Assembly (NCBI RefSeq): GCF_024362785.1
Contig: NZ_CP093301.1
Coordinates: 682,001 to 746,000 of the forward strand
From: Evansella sp. LMS18
GTDB lineage: Bacteria > Bacillota > Bacilli > Bacillales > Salisediminibacteriaceae
Direction: 5' to 3'
Length of the DNA stretch: 64,000 nucleotides
Shown here piece by piece: positions 56,268-64,000 of this stretch. Within the stretch, counting starts at the first letter, position 1; the number at the start of each line of letters is the position of its first letter. A model generated the notes under the pieces. The model saw only the letters and a list, made by a program, of their open reading frames with translations. It was not told the DNA's origin and searched no databases. Both the position numbers and the translations under genes were made by a program.

Positions 56268-57428
56268 CTACAAAGAAACTTGTTTTTCCTGCCGTATGAT
56301 GACCAGCATCAGTACCGCTCCTGCAAGAGTCAGCACACCGTAGAAAAGATAGACGGATAATATTCCGAACCAGTCAATTAACAGCCCTGCCGAAAAAGTA
56401 AAGAACCATGCACCCAGACCATTTCCTGCTGCCGAATACAAAGAAACAGCAGTCGCTTTAATTTCTCCAGGCGCAATCTTTATCACATACTGAAGGGCCG
56501 CAGGTATAAACAATCCAATGGAAAAACCCTGAATTACAGTCGTAACATAAATAAAAACAGGACTGGGTCCAGCAGCATAGAAAAGCCACCTTAACCCGGA
56601 AATAAGTGAAGCAATAAATAGGATTTTCAGGACTCCGGCCCGTTCAATCCAGCTTCCTGCCCAGCGCATAAAAGGGACCTCGCTTCCAGCTGCAAGCAGG
56701 AAAGCTAAACCTACCCCGGCGAGAGATCCCCCCGCAAACTGAATAAACAGTCCAAAATAAAAATTATTTGCCATGATTGGCCCGAAAACGAGAAATGTCA
56801 CCGTAAGGAAAATCATAAAACGAGGCATTTTAATTAAAGTTCCCAATCCATTTTTTATCCCCGGATTTACTTCAGCCGACTCCCTTGGCATCCTCATGGA
56901 AAAAACAGAACTCAAAATCATCGAGGCTGCAAAAATATAAAAGATGACGTGGAGGCCGGCTAAATCAGAGATGTTTCCCGCAACCCAGACGGCCACTGCA
57001 AATCCGGCCGCTCCCCAGAGCCGGACGTTGCCATAGTGTTCCTTATGTTTATATACATAATTCATCGCCATACTGTCCGACAAAGGAACAAGGGGGCTTT
57101 GAAATAATGCAAGTAAGGCTGCAATAAGAAACAGCCAAATATATTCATATGTAAATAAATACAACAAGCCTGTGCATGCGGTAATCACAACGGCCACCGT
57201 TAAAAGCACTCTCGGCTTGCCGGTATAATCACTGAGCATTCCCCATACTGGCTGGGAAAGAAGCATAACTATGGGACCAACAGACATGATGGTGCCGATT
57301 TGTGCTCCTGAAAGTCCAGCTTCGTTCTGCAGATAAACACTTAATAAGGGAAACAGTCCTCCCAGAGCGAAAAAGGAGAAGAAATAAAAGCTTTTCATAC
57401 TAAACATCGTCTTCTTATGCTGATTCAT
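56268..57428 (-). CDS. Major facilitator superfamily transporter
   Basis: 386 residues with twelve membrane segments. MFS, of the oligosaccharide:H+/nucleoside symporter-like branch: GLFPLLSVYLQNEAGLSGAQIGTIMSVGPIVMLLSQPVWGMLSD is the first pair of helices with the D-rich loop, and YGNVRLWGAAGFAVAVWVAG the fourth/fifth helix signature. The substrate is not known; LacY-like and YwbF-like carriers are the relatives. Not part of the B. subtilis block here. Repeat C2 lies immediately upstream of its start. Confidence 0.85.
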   Translation of the reverse strand: MNQHKKTMFSMKSFYFFSFFALGGLFPLLSVYLQNEAGLSGAQIGTIMSVGPIVMLLSQPVWGMLSDYTGKPRVLLTVAVVITACTGLLYLFTYEYIWLFLIAALLALFQSPLVPLSDSMAMNYVYKHKEHYGNVRLWGAAGFAVAVWVAGNISDLAGLHVIFYIFAASMILSSVFSMRMPRESAEVNPGIKNGLGTLIKMPRFMIFLTVTFLVFGPIMANNFYFGLFIQFAGGSLAGVGLAFLLAAGSEVPFMRWAGSWIERAGVLKILFIASLISGLRWLFYAAGPSPVFIYVTTVIQGFSIGLFIPAALQYVIKIAPGEIKATAVSLYSAAGNGLGAWFFTFSAGLLIDWFGILSVYLFYGVLTLAGAVLMLVIIRQEKQVSL

Positions 57429-57447
57429 TTACCATCATCCTTGCTGT

Positions 57448-57603
57448 TTATCCCGATGTTACCGTCCGTAAAACCCCCACCTCAAAACATGAGTTATACT
57501 GGTGATGTTCAGGTGGGAGATAACGGACGCTAACATCCCGATTGGTTCAACTAACCATCAGTGGGGGATGAATACCCCCACCACTGATTGAAGGTTCACT
57601 TAA
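57448..57603 (-). repeat. Dispersed two-hairpin repeat family C, copy C2
   Basis: 156 bp, inverted relative to C1 and C3. Outer stem CCGTCC / GGACG and CCCACCT / AGGTGGG; second stem CAGTGGGGG / CCCCCAC(CA)CTG. Ends TTATCCCGATG and TTGAAGGTTCACTTA. Between the MFS gene start and the pepV stop. Confidence 0.85.
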
Positions 57604-57660
57604 TGCCAGGTTGTTTTTTATTGCTCAGTGAGCATATTACTCTGAACCTGGATATTTGCC

Positions 57661-59058
57661 TTATCTTGCTAGTTCGTATATCGCCTGTGCATAGATAGCA
57701 GCTGCTTTTTTCAGGCTGGCAATGGAAATATACTCATCTGCCTGGTGAGCAACATCTTCTTCTCCAGGGAACAAAGGTCCATATGCAGCCCCCGCTTTAA
57801 GAGATCTTGCATAAGTACCACCTCCAATGGCTATACATTCCGCTTCATCTCCTGTTTGTTCCTCATACACTTTTGCCAGCGTCTTAATAAGAGGGTGGCT
57901 CTTCTCCACTGCATGGGGCTTCTCATGCGCTCTGATTTCTGCCTGGTAACCACTTTCAGTAAAGATATCATTCAGTTTATTTTGCATAGCTGAAAAGTCA
58001 GCGCCTTCCGGATACCTGAGATTAATGCCGATTTCAGCTTTTCCACCCGCTTTATACCGTAGTATCCCCAGGTTCTGTGTTACATGTCCTTTTTCCTCGT
58101 CATTATGAGCAATCCCCAGCTTCTCTCCCCTGCTGTCCTCAAGAAAATAATCTTTGAGCATAGAAAAGTATGTTTCCTCTTCTGAATTCAGCTCAATATG
58201 GTCTGTGATATAGGCGGCAAGCAAGAGCCCGCTGTTCAGCCCCTTCTCTGGCTCAAGGCCATGGGCTGACTTTCCGGTAAGGTTTAATTTTATTTCGCTG
58301 CCATTCGCGTTTACTGAGCCTTTGAGATGATTTTTCTCCAGATAAAAATCAAACGATTTCTCCACTTCCTCCTGACTGACTCCCTGTAAAACTGCAAACG
58401 CCTGCTCCGGAACCATGTTGAACCGCTCTCCGGCATGGAACTCCAAAACAGCACCTTTCTCTCCGCTTGTTAAGCCTTTTGTATAGGAAAGGTCGCAAAT
58501 TCCTTTTTCTGCATAAATAATCGGGAACACAGCATCCGGCGCAAAACCTGTTTCCGGCATCCTTTCATGCTTAAAATAATGAGGAACACAGCGCCACTGG
58601 CTTTCCTCATCAGTACCTATAATGATGCGGACTCTTTTTTTCAGAGGCAGGTTCATTTCTTTCACTATTTTCAGGGCGTAATAGGCAGCCATCGTAGGGC
58701 CTTTATCGTCGATCGCTCCCCTGGCATAAATTCGGCCATCACGGATTTCCGCAGCGAAAGGCGGTGAGGTCCATCCCTCTCCCTCCGGTACTACATCAAT
58801 ATGGCAAAGTACTCCGACAATCTCTTCTCCATCCCCATATTCAATATGGCCTGCATACCCATCGAGATCTTTGATTGTGAAACCATCTCTTTCCGCCTTA
58901 TTCAGCATCCAGTCATAGCATTCCCGTATGCCCCTGCCAAAAGGAGCTCCAGCCTCTGCGGTTGATTCATCCAGTACACTTTTAATTCTCAGGAAATCCT
59001 GTGTATCCGCTATAATTTCAGTCTCTCTTTTTTCTGCTTCTGCCTGCCAGTCAGCCAT
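57661..59058 (-). CDS. pepV: Dipeptidase PepV
   Basis: 465 residues, M20 family. Metal and catalytic motifs: VGVLCHIDVVPEGEGW (near residue 82), YARGAIDDKGPTMAAYYA (near 112), IIGTDEESQWRC (near 147), FAPDAVFPI, and HQADEYIS near the end; the dimerisation/lid domain starts near 190. It hydrolyses a wide range of dipeptides. GGAGG precedes ATG 59058. Named ytjP in B. subtilis, same position relative to ytzE. C2 lies just downstream. Confidence 0.93.
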   Translation of the reverse strand: MADWQAEAEKRETEIIADTQDFLRIKSVLDESTAEAGAPFGRGIRECYDWMLNKAERDGFTIKDLDGYAGHIEYGDGEEIVGVLCHIDVVPEGEGWTSPPFAAEIRDGRIYARGAIDDKGPTMAAYYALKIVKEMNLPLKKRVRIIIGTDEESQWRCVPHYFKHERMPETGFAPDAVFPIIYAEKGICDLSYTKGLTSGEKGAVLEFHAGERFNMVPEQAFAVLQGVSQEEVEKSFDFYLEKNHLKGSVNANGSEIKLNLTGKSAHGLEPEKGLNSGLLLAAYITDHIELNSEEETYFSMLKDYFLEDSRGEKLGIAHNDEEKGHVTQNLGILRYKAGGKAEIGINLRYPEGADFSAMQNKLNDIFTESGYQAEIRAHEKPHAVEKSHPLIKTLAKVYEEQTGDEAECIAIGGGTYARSLKAGAAYGPLFPGEEDVAHQADEYISIASLKKAAAIYAQAIYELAR

Positions 59059-59372
59059 TACGGCACCTCCATTTTTAAAATTATGTATTTATTTGAAAAG
59101 TTACGCTGAACATTAAAAATGCTGCATAGTCTTTTAGGAATCCGAATTAAATATATAATAACACGAGTTTTGAGGAAAGGCTTTCGCTCAAAAATATTCA
59201 CTGAGTTTTCCGACTAGTAAAGCAATTACCCTTTACCTTACTGCTTTATTACAGTAAAATTAAAGAAAGGGGGGAAGGTTGAAAATTTTGTACCGCAGCT
59301 GAAAAAACTGATCAGCTTATTCTACAACTCTTTTTACAGGGAAAAAGAGGAAAATGGGTAAGGAGTGGTTTT

Positions 59373-59591
59373 TTGAAACCTTCAACTGACCGGATGCTGA
59401 CCAGGATAAAATCCGTCTACTTTTACATTAAAGGGAGAGAAAGTGTCACCACAAAGGAATTGGTTGAAGAATTCGGGACAACTCAAAGGACGATTCAGCG
59501 GGATTTAAGTGCCCTTGAACAGCATAATCTCGTGATAAGTCCGGAGCGGGGAAAGTGGACAACTACCAGCCGGAAGACCATTATGTCATAA
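59373..59591 (+). CDS. ytzE: DeoR-type helix-turn-helix protein YtzE
   Basis: 72 residues from TTG 59373, with AAGGAG 7 bases upstream. A lone winged helix-turn-helix of DeoR type: RIKSVYFYIKGRESVTTKELVEEFGTTQRTIQRDLSALE. Ends GKWTTTSRKTIMS, nearly as in B. subtilis YtzE. No ligand domain, so it acts either constitutively or through a partner. Targets unknown. Divergent from pepV; family C copy C3 and a terminator follow. Confidence 0.92.
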   Translation: MKPSTDRMLTRIKSVYFYIKGRESVTTKELVEEFGTTQRTIQRDLSALEQHNLVISPERGKWTTTSRKTIMS

Positions 59592-59609
59592 CTGAACTGA
59601 TAATATATA

Positions 59610-59764
59610 AAGTGAAACTTCAATCAGTGGGGTTTTATCCATCCCCCACTGATTGTTAGTGGAACCAATCGGGATGATAGCGTCCGTTATCTCCCGCCTT
59701 AACCTCTTCGCTTCCGCTCATGTTTTGAGGCGGGAGTTCTACGGACGGTTACATCGGGATAAAA
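59610..59764 (+). repeat. Dispersed two-hairpin repeat family C, copy C3 (best preserved)
   Basis: 155 bp. First stem CAATCAGTGGGG / CCCCACTGATTG perfect; second stem GTCCGT-tat-CTCCCGCC / GGCGGGAG-ttct-ACGGAC perfect apart from a small inner loop. Contains ATCGGGATGATAG between the stems and ATCGGGATAAA at the end, a direct repeat. Begins 18 bases after the ytzE stop. Confidence 0.88.
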
Positions 59765-59786
59765 ACTATCTTATAGCTTAAATTCA

Positions 59787-59822
59787 AACAGCCCTTCACA
59801 AAAATGTGATGGCTGTTTTTTG
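59787..59822 (+). terminator. Terminator downstream of ytzE and C3
   Basis: AACAGCC-ctt-CACAAAAATGTG-at-GGCTGTTTTTTG. Confidence 0.78.
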
Positions 59823-60020
59823 TTTTGAAGTTTACTTGACTGGATTTCGTTACCTGACAGGGATGAAAATGGCTTTTGGAGGTAGAAACAAGTTTTTTTA
59901 CTGAGGACTGGCTATAGATGAGGGTGTCAGTCTCTGATTTTTTTAATTCTGGAGGACAAACCCCTATTTAGATGAGGTAAAAAGCGGATCTATCCTATTA
60001 ATATGTGTTTTTATATGTGT

Positions 60021-60122
60021 ATATCGGCGAAAAACTAAATATATCGGCGATATCTGATTTTTATCGGCGAAGTTGCAGCTTTTATCGGCGAAATTCTCAA
60101 TTTATTGGCGACCCGCCAATAA
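60021..60122 (+). repeat. Five direct iterons TTATCGGCGA with 20-21 bp period
   Basis: ATATCGGCGA at 60021 and 60041, TTATCGGCGA at 60061 and 60082, TTATTGGCGA at 60102. The last unit is followed by CC CGCCAATAA, making the perfect 9-bp dyad TTATTGGCG-acc-CGCCAATAA (60102-60122). Spacer bases between iterons vary (AAACTAAAT, TATCTGATTT and so on). Located between the convergent 3' ends of ytzE and rsuA. Confidence 0.9.
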
Positions 60123-60219
60123 ACACAGTAATGCCAACCCAAAAACACACCCCTCCTTCCACAGATACAAGAAGACGAAAAAAGGAACGAACACTGTCCG
60201 TCCCCTCTCGCCTCAATAA

Positions 60220-60936
60220 TCATAAATTCCCTTTACGCAATAACTCCACTTCGTCGTCATTTAATTCTCTGTATGTGCCAGGTTCCAGGTCAGGGTCCAG
60301 TGTCAAAGGGCCAATGGATTCACGTTTCAGCGCGACCACTTTTCTTCCTACAGCCTGGAACATTCGTTTCACCTGATGAAACTTTCCTTCTGTGATGGTG
60401 AGCTGTACTGTTGTTTCCGGTTCGCCATTATAATAAGCCAGCTTAGCCGGCTTTGTTTTATAACCATCATCCAGCACCACTCCAGCTTTGAGCTCTTCCT
60501 CCTGGTCTTTCGTCAGCACACCGTCAATATGGACCCGGTACGTTTTATCCACTTTCTTTTTCGGGGAAGTGAGCTGGTGGGCAAGCTTCCCGTCGTTAGT
60601 GAGGAGCATGAATCCAGTGGTGTCCTTGTCAAGCCGCCCCACTGGGAACGGATCATAAATCAAGTCCTCTGTTTCAAGCAAATCAAGGACTGTACTCTCA
60701 GAAGCATCCTCAGTTGCTGAGATAACACCTTGCGGCTTATTCATCATTAGATAGATGTTCGGTTTATACTCCACCTTCTCACCAAAAATCTCGATATCGT
60801 CATTTTCCGGATCCACCTGCGTCTTGGCGTCCTTAACTGGAGCCCCGCTAAGAGTGACTCCACCCTTTTTCAGAAGCTGTTTCACTTCTTTTCTTGAACC
60901 AAAACCCATATTTGCGAGAAGTTTGTCAATTCTCAT
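60220..60936 (-). CDS. rsuA: 16S rRNA pseudouridine synthase, RsuA family
   Basis: 238 residues. S4-like domain at the start (MRIDKLLANMGFGSRKEVKQLLKKGGVTL) then the RsuA/RluB catalytic domain with the aspartate in PVGRLDKDTTGFMLLTNDG (near residue 103), and KVDKTYRV, VTEGKFHQVKRMF-type (ITEGKFHQVKRMFQAVG) motif. Isomerises uridine 516-equivalent in 16S rRNA. ytzG in B. subtilis. Its ATG overlaps the end of the upstream oxidoreductase-like gene by 11 bases, so the two are translated together. Confidence 0.92.
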   Translation of the reverse strand: MRIDKLLANMGFGSRKEVKQLLKKGGVTLSGAPVKDAKTQVDPENDDIEIFGEKVEYKPNIYLMMNKPQGVISATEDASESTVLDLLETEDLIYDPFPVGRLDKDTTGFMLLTNDGKLAHQLTSPKKKVDKTYRVHIDGVLTKDQEEELKAGVVLDDGYKTKPAKLAYYNGEPETTVQLTITEGKFHQVKRMFQAVGRKVVALKRESIGPLTLDPDLEPGTYRELNDDEVELLRKGNL

Positions 60937-61603
60937 TTTTGTTCCCCCTTCTCTCTTTTATCACCTGCTGGCCGAAGCCTCCAAGTCTGCCTTCCACATA
61001 ACTGTTAATTACTCCGGGGATAAGCTGCCTGCTTGCATGATTAATCAATTTTTCCGGCAGCCCCAGTTCTTTCATTTCGTCGCGCAGCTCTTCTGCAGCG
61101 AGGACAGCTTTTTCGGTTGCCGATTTATTAAGCTGCAGAACATCTTTCTCTTCCGAGATGACTATTTCCATCGTTTCGCCAAACATCTCTGCCAATCGCT
61201 CCTTCCAGCCGCAGTATGCACTGGGAAGAGCTGCCATTCCTTTCCCATCCTTTTTCAGCTGGCCAGCTTCAGTAATAAACTTTACAGGCACCAGCTGCTG
61301 CTTATCTTTAAGAAGAGGGGCGATGTCTGCAGACATACCTTTTGTTGCGCAGTAAAAAAACACCGTCTCCGGGTGAAAATAAGTCTGGTTTTCCTCCAGG
61401 AAATCTGGCACTGCATCGGCAGGGAGAAACAGCCATACCTCTTTTTCCGAGGAAAAATCTTTTGGGTCAATCCAGGTGATCCTCCTCTCAGCCTTCGATG
61501 CTTCGACAACCTTTTCCTTTGTCCTTGAGTGAACCCTGACCGGCACATCAGCCCTGCTGATTTCCACTAAAGCACTCGCCAGTCTTCCAAACCCTGCATA
61601 CAT
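60926..61603 (-). CDS. Rossmann-fold NAD(P)-binding protein, ProC-like
   Basis: 225 residues from ATG 61603 behind GGAAGGTG; frame upstream unsupported. Starts MYAGFGRLASALVEISRADV, a dinucleotide-binding beta-alpha with GFGRLA, as in pyrroline-5-carboxylate reductase and 6-phosphogluconate-like enzymes, then VWLFLPADAV and FFYCATKGMSADIAPLL in positions where those enzymes have their strand-5/6 loops. The C-terminal helical half contains KLINHASRQLIPGVINSYVEGRLGG. No specific reaction can be named. Translationally coupled to rsuA. Confidence 0.72.
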   Translation of the reverse strand: MYAGFGRLASALVEISRADVPVRVHSRTKEKVVEASKAERRITWIDPKDFSSEKEVWLFLPADAVPDFLEENQTYFHPETVFFYCATKGMSADIAPLLKDKQQLVPVKFITEAGQLKKDGKGMAALPSAYCGWKERLAEMFGETMEIVISEEKDVLQLNKSATEKAVLAAEELRDEMKELGLPEKLINHASRQLIPGVINSYVEGRLGGFGQQVIKERRGNKNEN

Positions 61604-61714
61604 ATCTTTTTTCACCTTCCAATCATCTAGTTTATTGTACAAAAAAGAGAGCTGCCGGAACAACTCTCCATGTCAAATGCCAGCACGCCATTTTCGGCAT
61701 GTCTCAGTGTACAC

Positions 61715-62887
61715 TTAATCTTCTTCACCAAACATATAATGTTTTGTCCTTACGTTTACATTAAGAACAAGGCCTATTGCTATCATATTGGTGAGAAGTG
61801 CGCTGCCTCCGTAACTAATAAATGGAAGAGCAAGACCAGTAATTGGCATTAAACCTATTGTCATAGCGATATTCTGGAAAACCTGGAACAAAATCAGTCC
61901 GATTGTGCCTGCCACAATATATGTGCCAAACGTATTATTGCAGCTGAAGGCAATAATGACAAGGCGATAGAGGAGGAGGAAATAAACGACAATCAGTACC
62001 GTTGCGCCCACAAACCCAAATTCTTCGCCAATAACTGTAAAAATAAAGTCCGTGTGAAGCTCCGGGATAATTCCGCTCTGGGATTTTGCCCCTTGAGCTA
62101 AGCCGCTCCCGTATAATTTACCTGCCCCGATACCTTGGATCGCATGGTAAAGCTGGTAACCTTCCCCGCCAATATTAGCGGAGGGATCAAGCCAGGCATA
62201 TATCCTGCTCAGCTGGTGGTCCTTGATGACCTTTGTAAATAAGCTGAAATAGTTATTATGCAGCCAGACGAGAAAAGCGATAGCCATGATCACAAGGGAA
62301 GATAACAGGCCGATCATTCTGTATGTCACACCTGACATCAGGATCATACTGAAGATGATTGCGCCAATAACAAGAGCAGTTCCCAGGTCAGGCTGTACAA
62401 GTATCAGTGCAAATGGCGGAAGCCCTACCGCAAGAATCTTTCCAATCACAATTGCATCTGATTTAAAAGACTTCTCTCTCGGAGTTTTCGTTATATGGTA
62501 AAGCAAATGAGCCAGAGTAATAATAACGAATATTTTCACAAACTCCGATGGCTGGAACCGGAAACCGCCTTCAATCCCAATCCATCTTTGCGCACCGTTA
62601 TGTTCAATTCCAAAAAAGTGAACGAGAAGGAGCAGCACCATTCCTAATGCATATAACGGAATGGAGAAATTTTTAAAAAGCTCATAATCTATACTCATCG
62701 CTGCCAGCATAAGGATAGTCCCTATGCCGAACCAGACAATCTGTCTTTTTACATAAAACATTCGGTCTGCTGTGTATTGTTCGGTCGTCCCGCTGTATAT
62801 GGCAAGCAGACTGATACACATCAGAACAAACAGAAGAAATAGCAATGTATAATCAAGCTGCTGAAACGTGGTTTTTCTTTCTTGCAT
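61715..62887 (-). CDS. rodA: RodA/FtsW-family peptidoglycan glycosyltransferase (paralogue 1)
   Basis: 390 residues, about ten membrane segments. SEDS glycosyltransferase: QPSEFVKIFVIITLA, the essential QPDLGTAL loop (near residue 186), PELHTDFIFTVIGEEFGFVG, and the C-terminal signature PITGLALPFISYGGSALLTNM. It polymerises glycan strands with a class B penicillin-binding protein. Length and the QPSEFVK / PELHTDFI motifs fit RodA better than SpoVE. Ten bases after a second SEDS gene on the same strand, so the two form an operon. Cell elongation role inferred. Confidence 0.9.
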   Translation of the reverse strand: MQERKTTFQQLDYTLLFLLFVLMCISLLAIYSGTTEQYTADRMFYVKRQIVWFGIGTILMLAAMSIDYELFKNFSIPLYALGMVLLLLVHFFGIEHNGAQRWIGIEGGFRFQPSEFVKIFVIITLAHLLYHITKTPREKSFKSDAIVIGKILAVGLPPFALILVQPDLGTALVIGAIIFSMILMSGVTYRMIGLLSSLVIMAIAFLVWLHNNYFSLFTKVIKDHQLSRIYAWLDPSANIGGEGYQLYHAIQGIGAGKLYGSGLAQGAKSQSGIIPELHTDFIFTVIGEEFGFVGATVLIVVYFLLLYRLVIIAFSCNNTFGTYIVAGTIGLILFQVFQNIAMTIGLMPITGLALPFISYGGSALLTNMIAIGLVLNVNVRTKHYMFGEED

Positions 62888-62896
62888 CTATACCAC

Positions 62897-64000
62897 CTAT
62901 CTATTATTTCCTATTGATCTTACCGGACGAAGATGCTCTCTTTTGCTGAGTTTGGTGGCAGCCACTTCACTTTCCGCTTCCACGTCTTCCCTGTGGCGTT
63001 CGTGGTATTCTCTTTCAGCTCTCCTGGAAATATTCGCCAGGATCCCCATTGACACAAATGTCACCATTAATGAAGAGCCCCCGTAACTGAGAAACGGAAA
63101 TGGAATTCCTGTGATCGGAAGAAGCCCGCTGACCGCACCGGCATTAAAGCCCATCTGTATAGCCAGCTGGAAAACGATCCCGAAGGCTAATAAACTTCCA
63201 AAAGCATCCCGCGAACGGGCTCCAATAATAATACCACGAATTATTATAATCAGCATACATGTAAATACAAATAATATTCCCAGTAAGCCTAATTCTTCAC
63301 TTACAATAGCCAGGATAAAATCAGTATGTGCTTCCGGGAGATAGAACAGTTTCTGGACACTCTGGCCGAAACCTGCACCGGAAAGTCCCCCGTGGGCAAT
63401 TGCTATGTAAGACTGGACCAGCTGGTACCCTTCCGTTGCTTCCAGTTCAAACGGATTCCTGTGCCCTATAAGACGGTTTAACCGGTACGTTTCTGAATTT
63501 GCGTAATGCCAGAGACCCCAGGCTGCAATGCTTCCGAGCGATATCAAATGTATCAGCTTTGCTCCGGAGCAGAAAGCTATTAAACCGGCAACCAGGACGA
63601 TGGATGTTGCTGTACCAAGGTCAGGCTGCATCATGATTAAAACAAAAAACACAATGACTACTACGAGAGGCGGCATGACACCCTTAAAGAATTTATTTAT
63701 ATATGCTTGTTTACGGGAGTAAACATATGCGAGATAAATAATCGCCCCTATCTTTACAAACTCGGAAGGCTGCAATCTGAACCCGCCTGCATTAATCCAT
63801 CTTGTGGCCCCGTTCACTTCATGCCCCACACCCGGGACCAGAACGAGTAAAAGGAGAATAACAGAACCCCCCACGATAAACGGGGAAAGCTTCCGGAAAT
63901 GCCGGTATGGGAAAAACATAAAGACAGTAAATAAAACAGCTGAGATTATAAGAAATTGCAGCTGCCTGTCAAAAAAGTGAGCTATGTTTCCAAATGTTTC
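62897..64000 (-). CDS. RodA/FtsW-family protein (paralogue 2), 5' end off the window
   Basis: At least 367 residues; the frame is open to the right edge (bases 63920-64000 read ETFGNIAHFFDRQLQFLIIS on the minus strand without a stop), so the gene's start is outside. SEDS family: RWINAGGFRLQPSEFVKIGAIIYLA, MMQPDLGTATS, EAHTDFILAIVSEELGLLG, and PITGIPFPFLSYGGSSLMVTF. Compared with its neighbour it has a longer basic C-terminal tail (RRAEREYHERHREDVEAESEV...). It could be a second RodA or an FtsW type. About 45% identical by eye to paralogue 1. Confidence 0.88.
   Translation of the reverse strand, partial: ETFGNIAHFFDRQLQFLIISAVLFTVFMFFPYRHFRKLSPFIVGGSVILLLLVLVPGVGHEVNGATRWINAGGFRLQPSEFVKIGAIIYLAYVYSRKQAYINKFFKGVMPPLVVVIVFFVLIMMQPDLGTATSIVLVAGLIAFCSGAKLIHLISLGSIAAWGLWHYANSETYRLNRLIGHRNPFELEATEGYQLVQSYIAIAHGGLSGAGFGQSVQKLFYLPEAHTDFILAIVSEELGLLGILFVFTCMLIIIIRGIIIGARSRDAFGSLLAFGIVFQLAIQMGFNAGAVSGLLPITGIPFPFLSYGGSSLMVTFVSMGILANISRRAEREYHERHREDVEAESEVAATKLSKREHLRPVRSIGNNR

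Noticed and set aside
59278-59370. Very short frames behind GGGGGGAAGG upstream of ytzE (MKILYRS; a 27-residue frame without a start codon)
   Set aside because: The first is only seven codons and the second lacks ATG, GTG or TTG in frame; a leader peptide is possible but unsupported.
60021-60122. CRISPR array for the five iterons
   Set aside because: Repeat units are only 10 bp with 10-bp spacers, and no cas gene is near.

Overview
The window is a stretch of chromosome from an alkaliphilic or haloalkaliphilic spore-forming member of the Bacillaceae. The evidence is the gene order, which follows the Bacillus subtilis 'yt' region (ytfI-yteJ-sppA-ytdI ... ccpA-aroA-ytxJHG ... trmB-ytzH-ytmP) almost gene for gene, an alpha/beta small acid-soluble spore protein with a sigma-G-type promoter, refZ, the sodium-type flagellar stator motPS, and strongly acidic surface-protein tails (penicillin-binding protein, SftA). 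Gene names rest on remembered family resemblance and synteny; no search could be run.

Layout. 1-9,100: membrane and stress genes (ytfI, yteJ, sppA), NAD kinase, an amidohydrolase, sspA, and the sulfur pair iscS-thiI. 9,100-16,800: branched-chain amino acid carrier, ezrA with a small membrane protein, histidinol phosphatase, refZ, free-methionine-sulfoxide reductase, rpsD with a long leader. 16,700-24,200: divergent gltC/gdhA, T-box-controlled tyrS, a class A penicillin-binding protein. 24,200-34,700: acuABC (without acsA beside it), mtnN, motPS, ccpA, aroA, ytxGHJ. 34,800-49,400: aminopeptidase, murC, nicotinate phosphoribosyltransferase, sftA, ytpQ, ytpP, a PTS-IIC-like carrier, ytoQ, a DUF84 phosphatase and ytoP. 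49,600-64,000: ytzB, ytnP, trmB, two YtzH-like small proteins, ytmP, ytlQ, RNA 2',3'-cyclic phosphodiesterase, cysteine synthase paralogue, an MFS carrier, pepV, ytzE, rsuA and two adjacent RodA/FtsW glycosyltransferases, the second running off the right edge.

The ordinary genes are housekeeping. The unusual content is between them. Seven copies of one 240-450 bp element (called family B here) lie in seven intergenic spaces. They have imperfect terminal inverted repeats starting GAAT(C/G)AATTTCATA, and six of the seven are flanked by matching short direct repeats (ACTT, AAGT, AATTT, ATTT, AATT, ACAT). This is the signature of a non-autonomous transposable element (MITE-like) that has moved recently enough to keep its target duplications. 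The copies fall into a long and a short form, and one long copy carries a four-unit 33-bp expansion. A second family (C, three copies and a remnant) has two hairpins with a compensatory base change. A third (A) has two copies. There are also three independent arrays of short iterated motifs, at 32,926-33,137, 47,293-47,481 and 60,021-60,122.

Spaces over 300 bases not otherwise described: 31,244-31,479, 32,620-32,925 (an AAAAGCC/GGCTTTT hairpin at about 32,764-32,788 upstream of aroA, plus AT-rich palindromic sequence) and 59,059-59,372 (no recognisable feature). No tRNA, rRNA, CRISPR array, transposase gene or prophage gene was seen.
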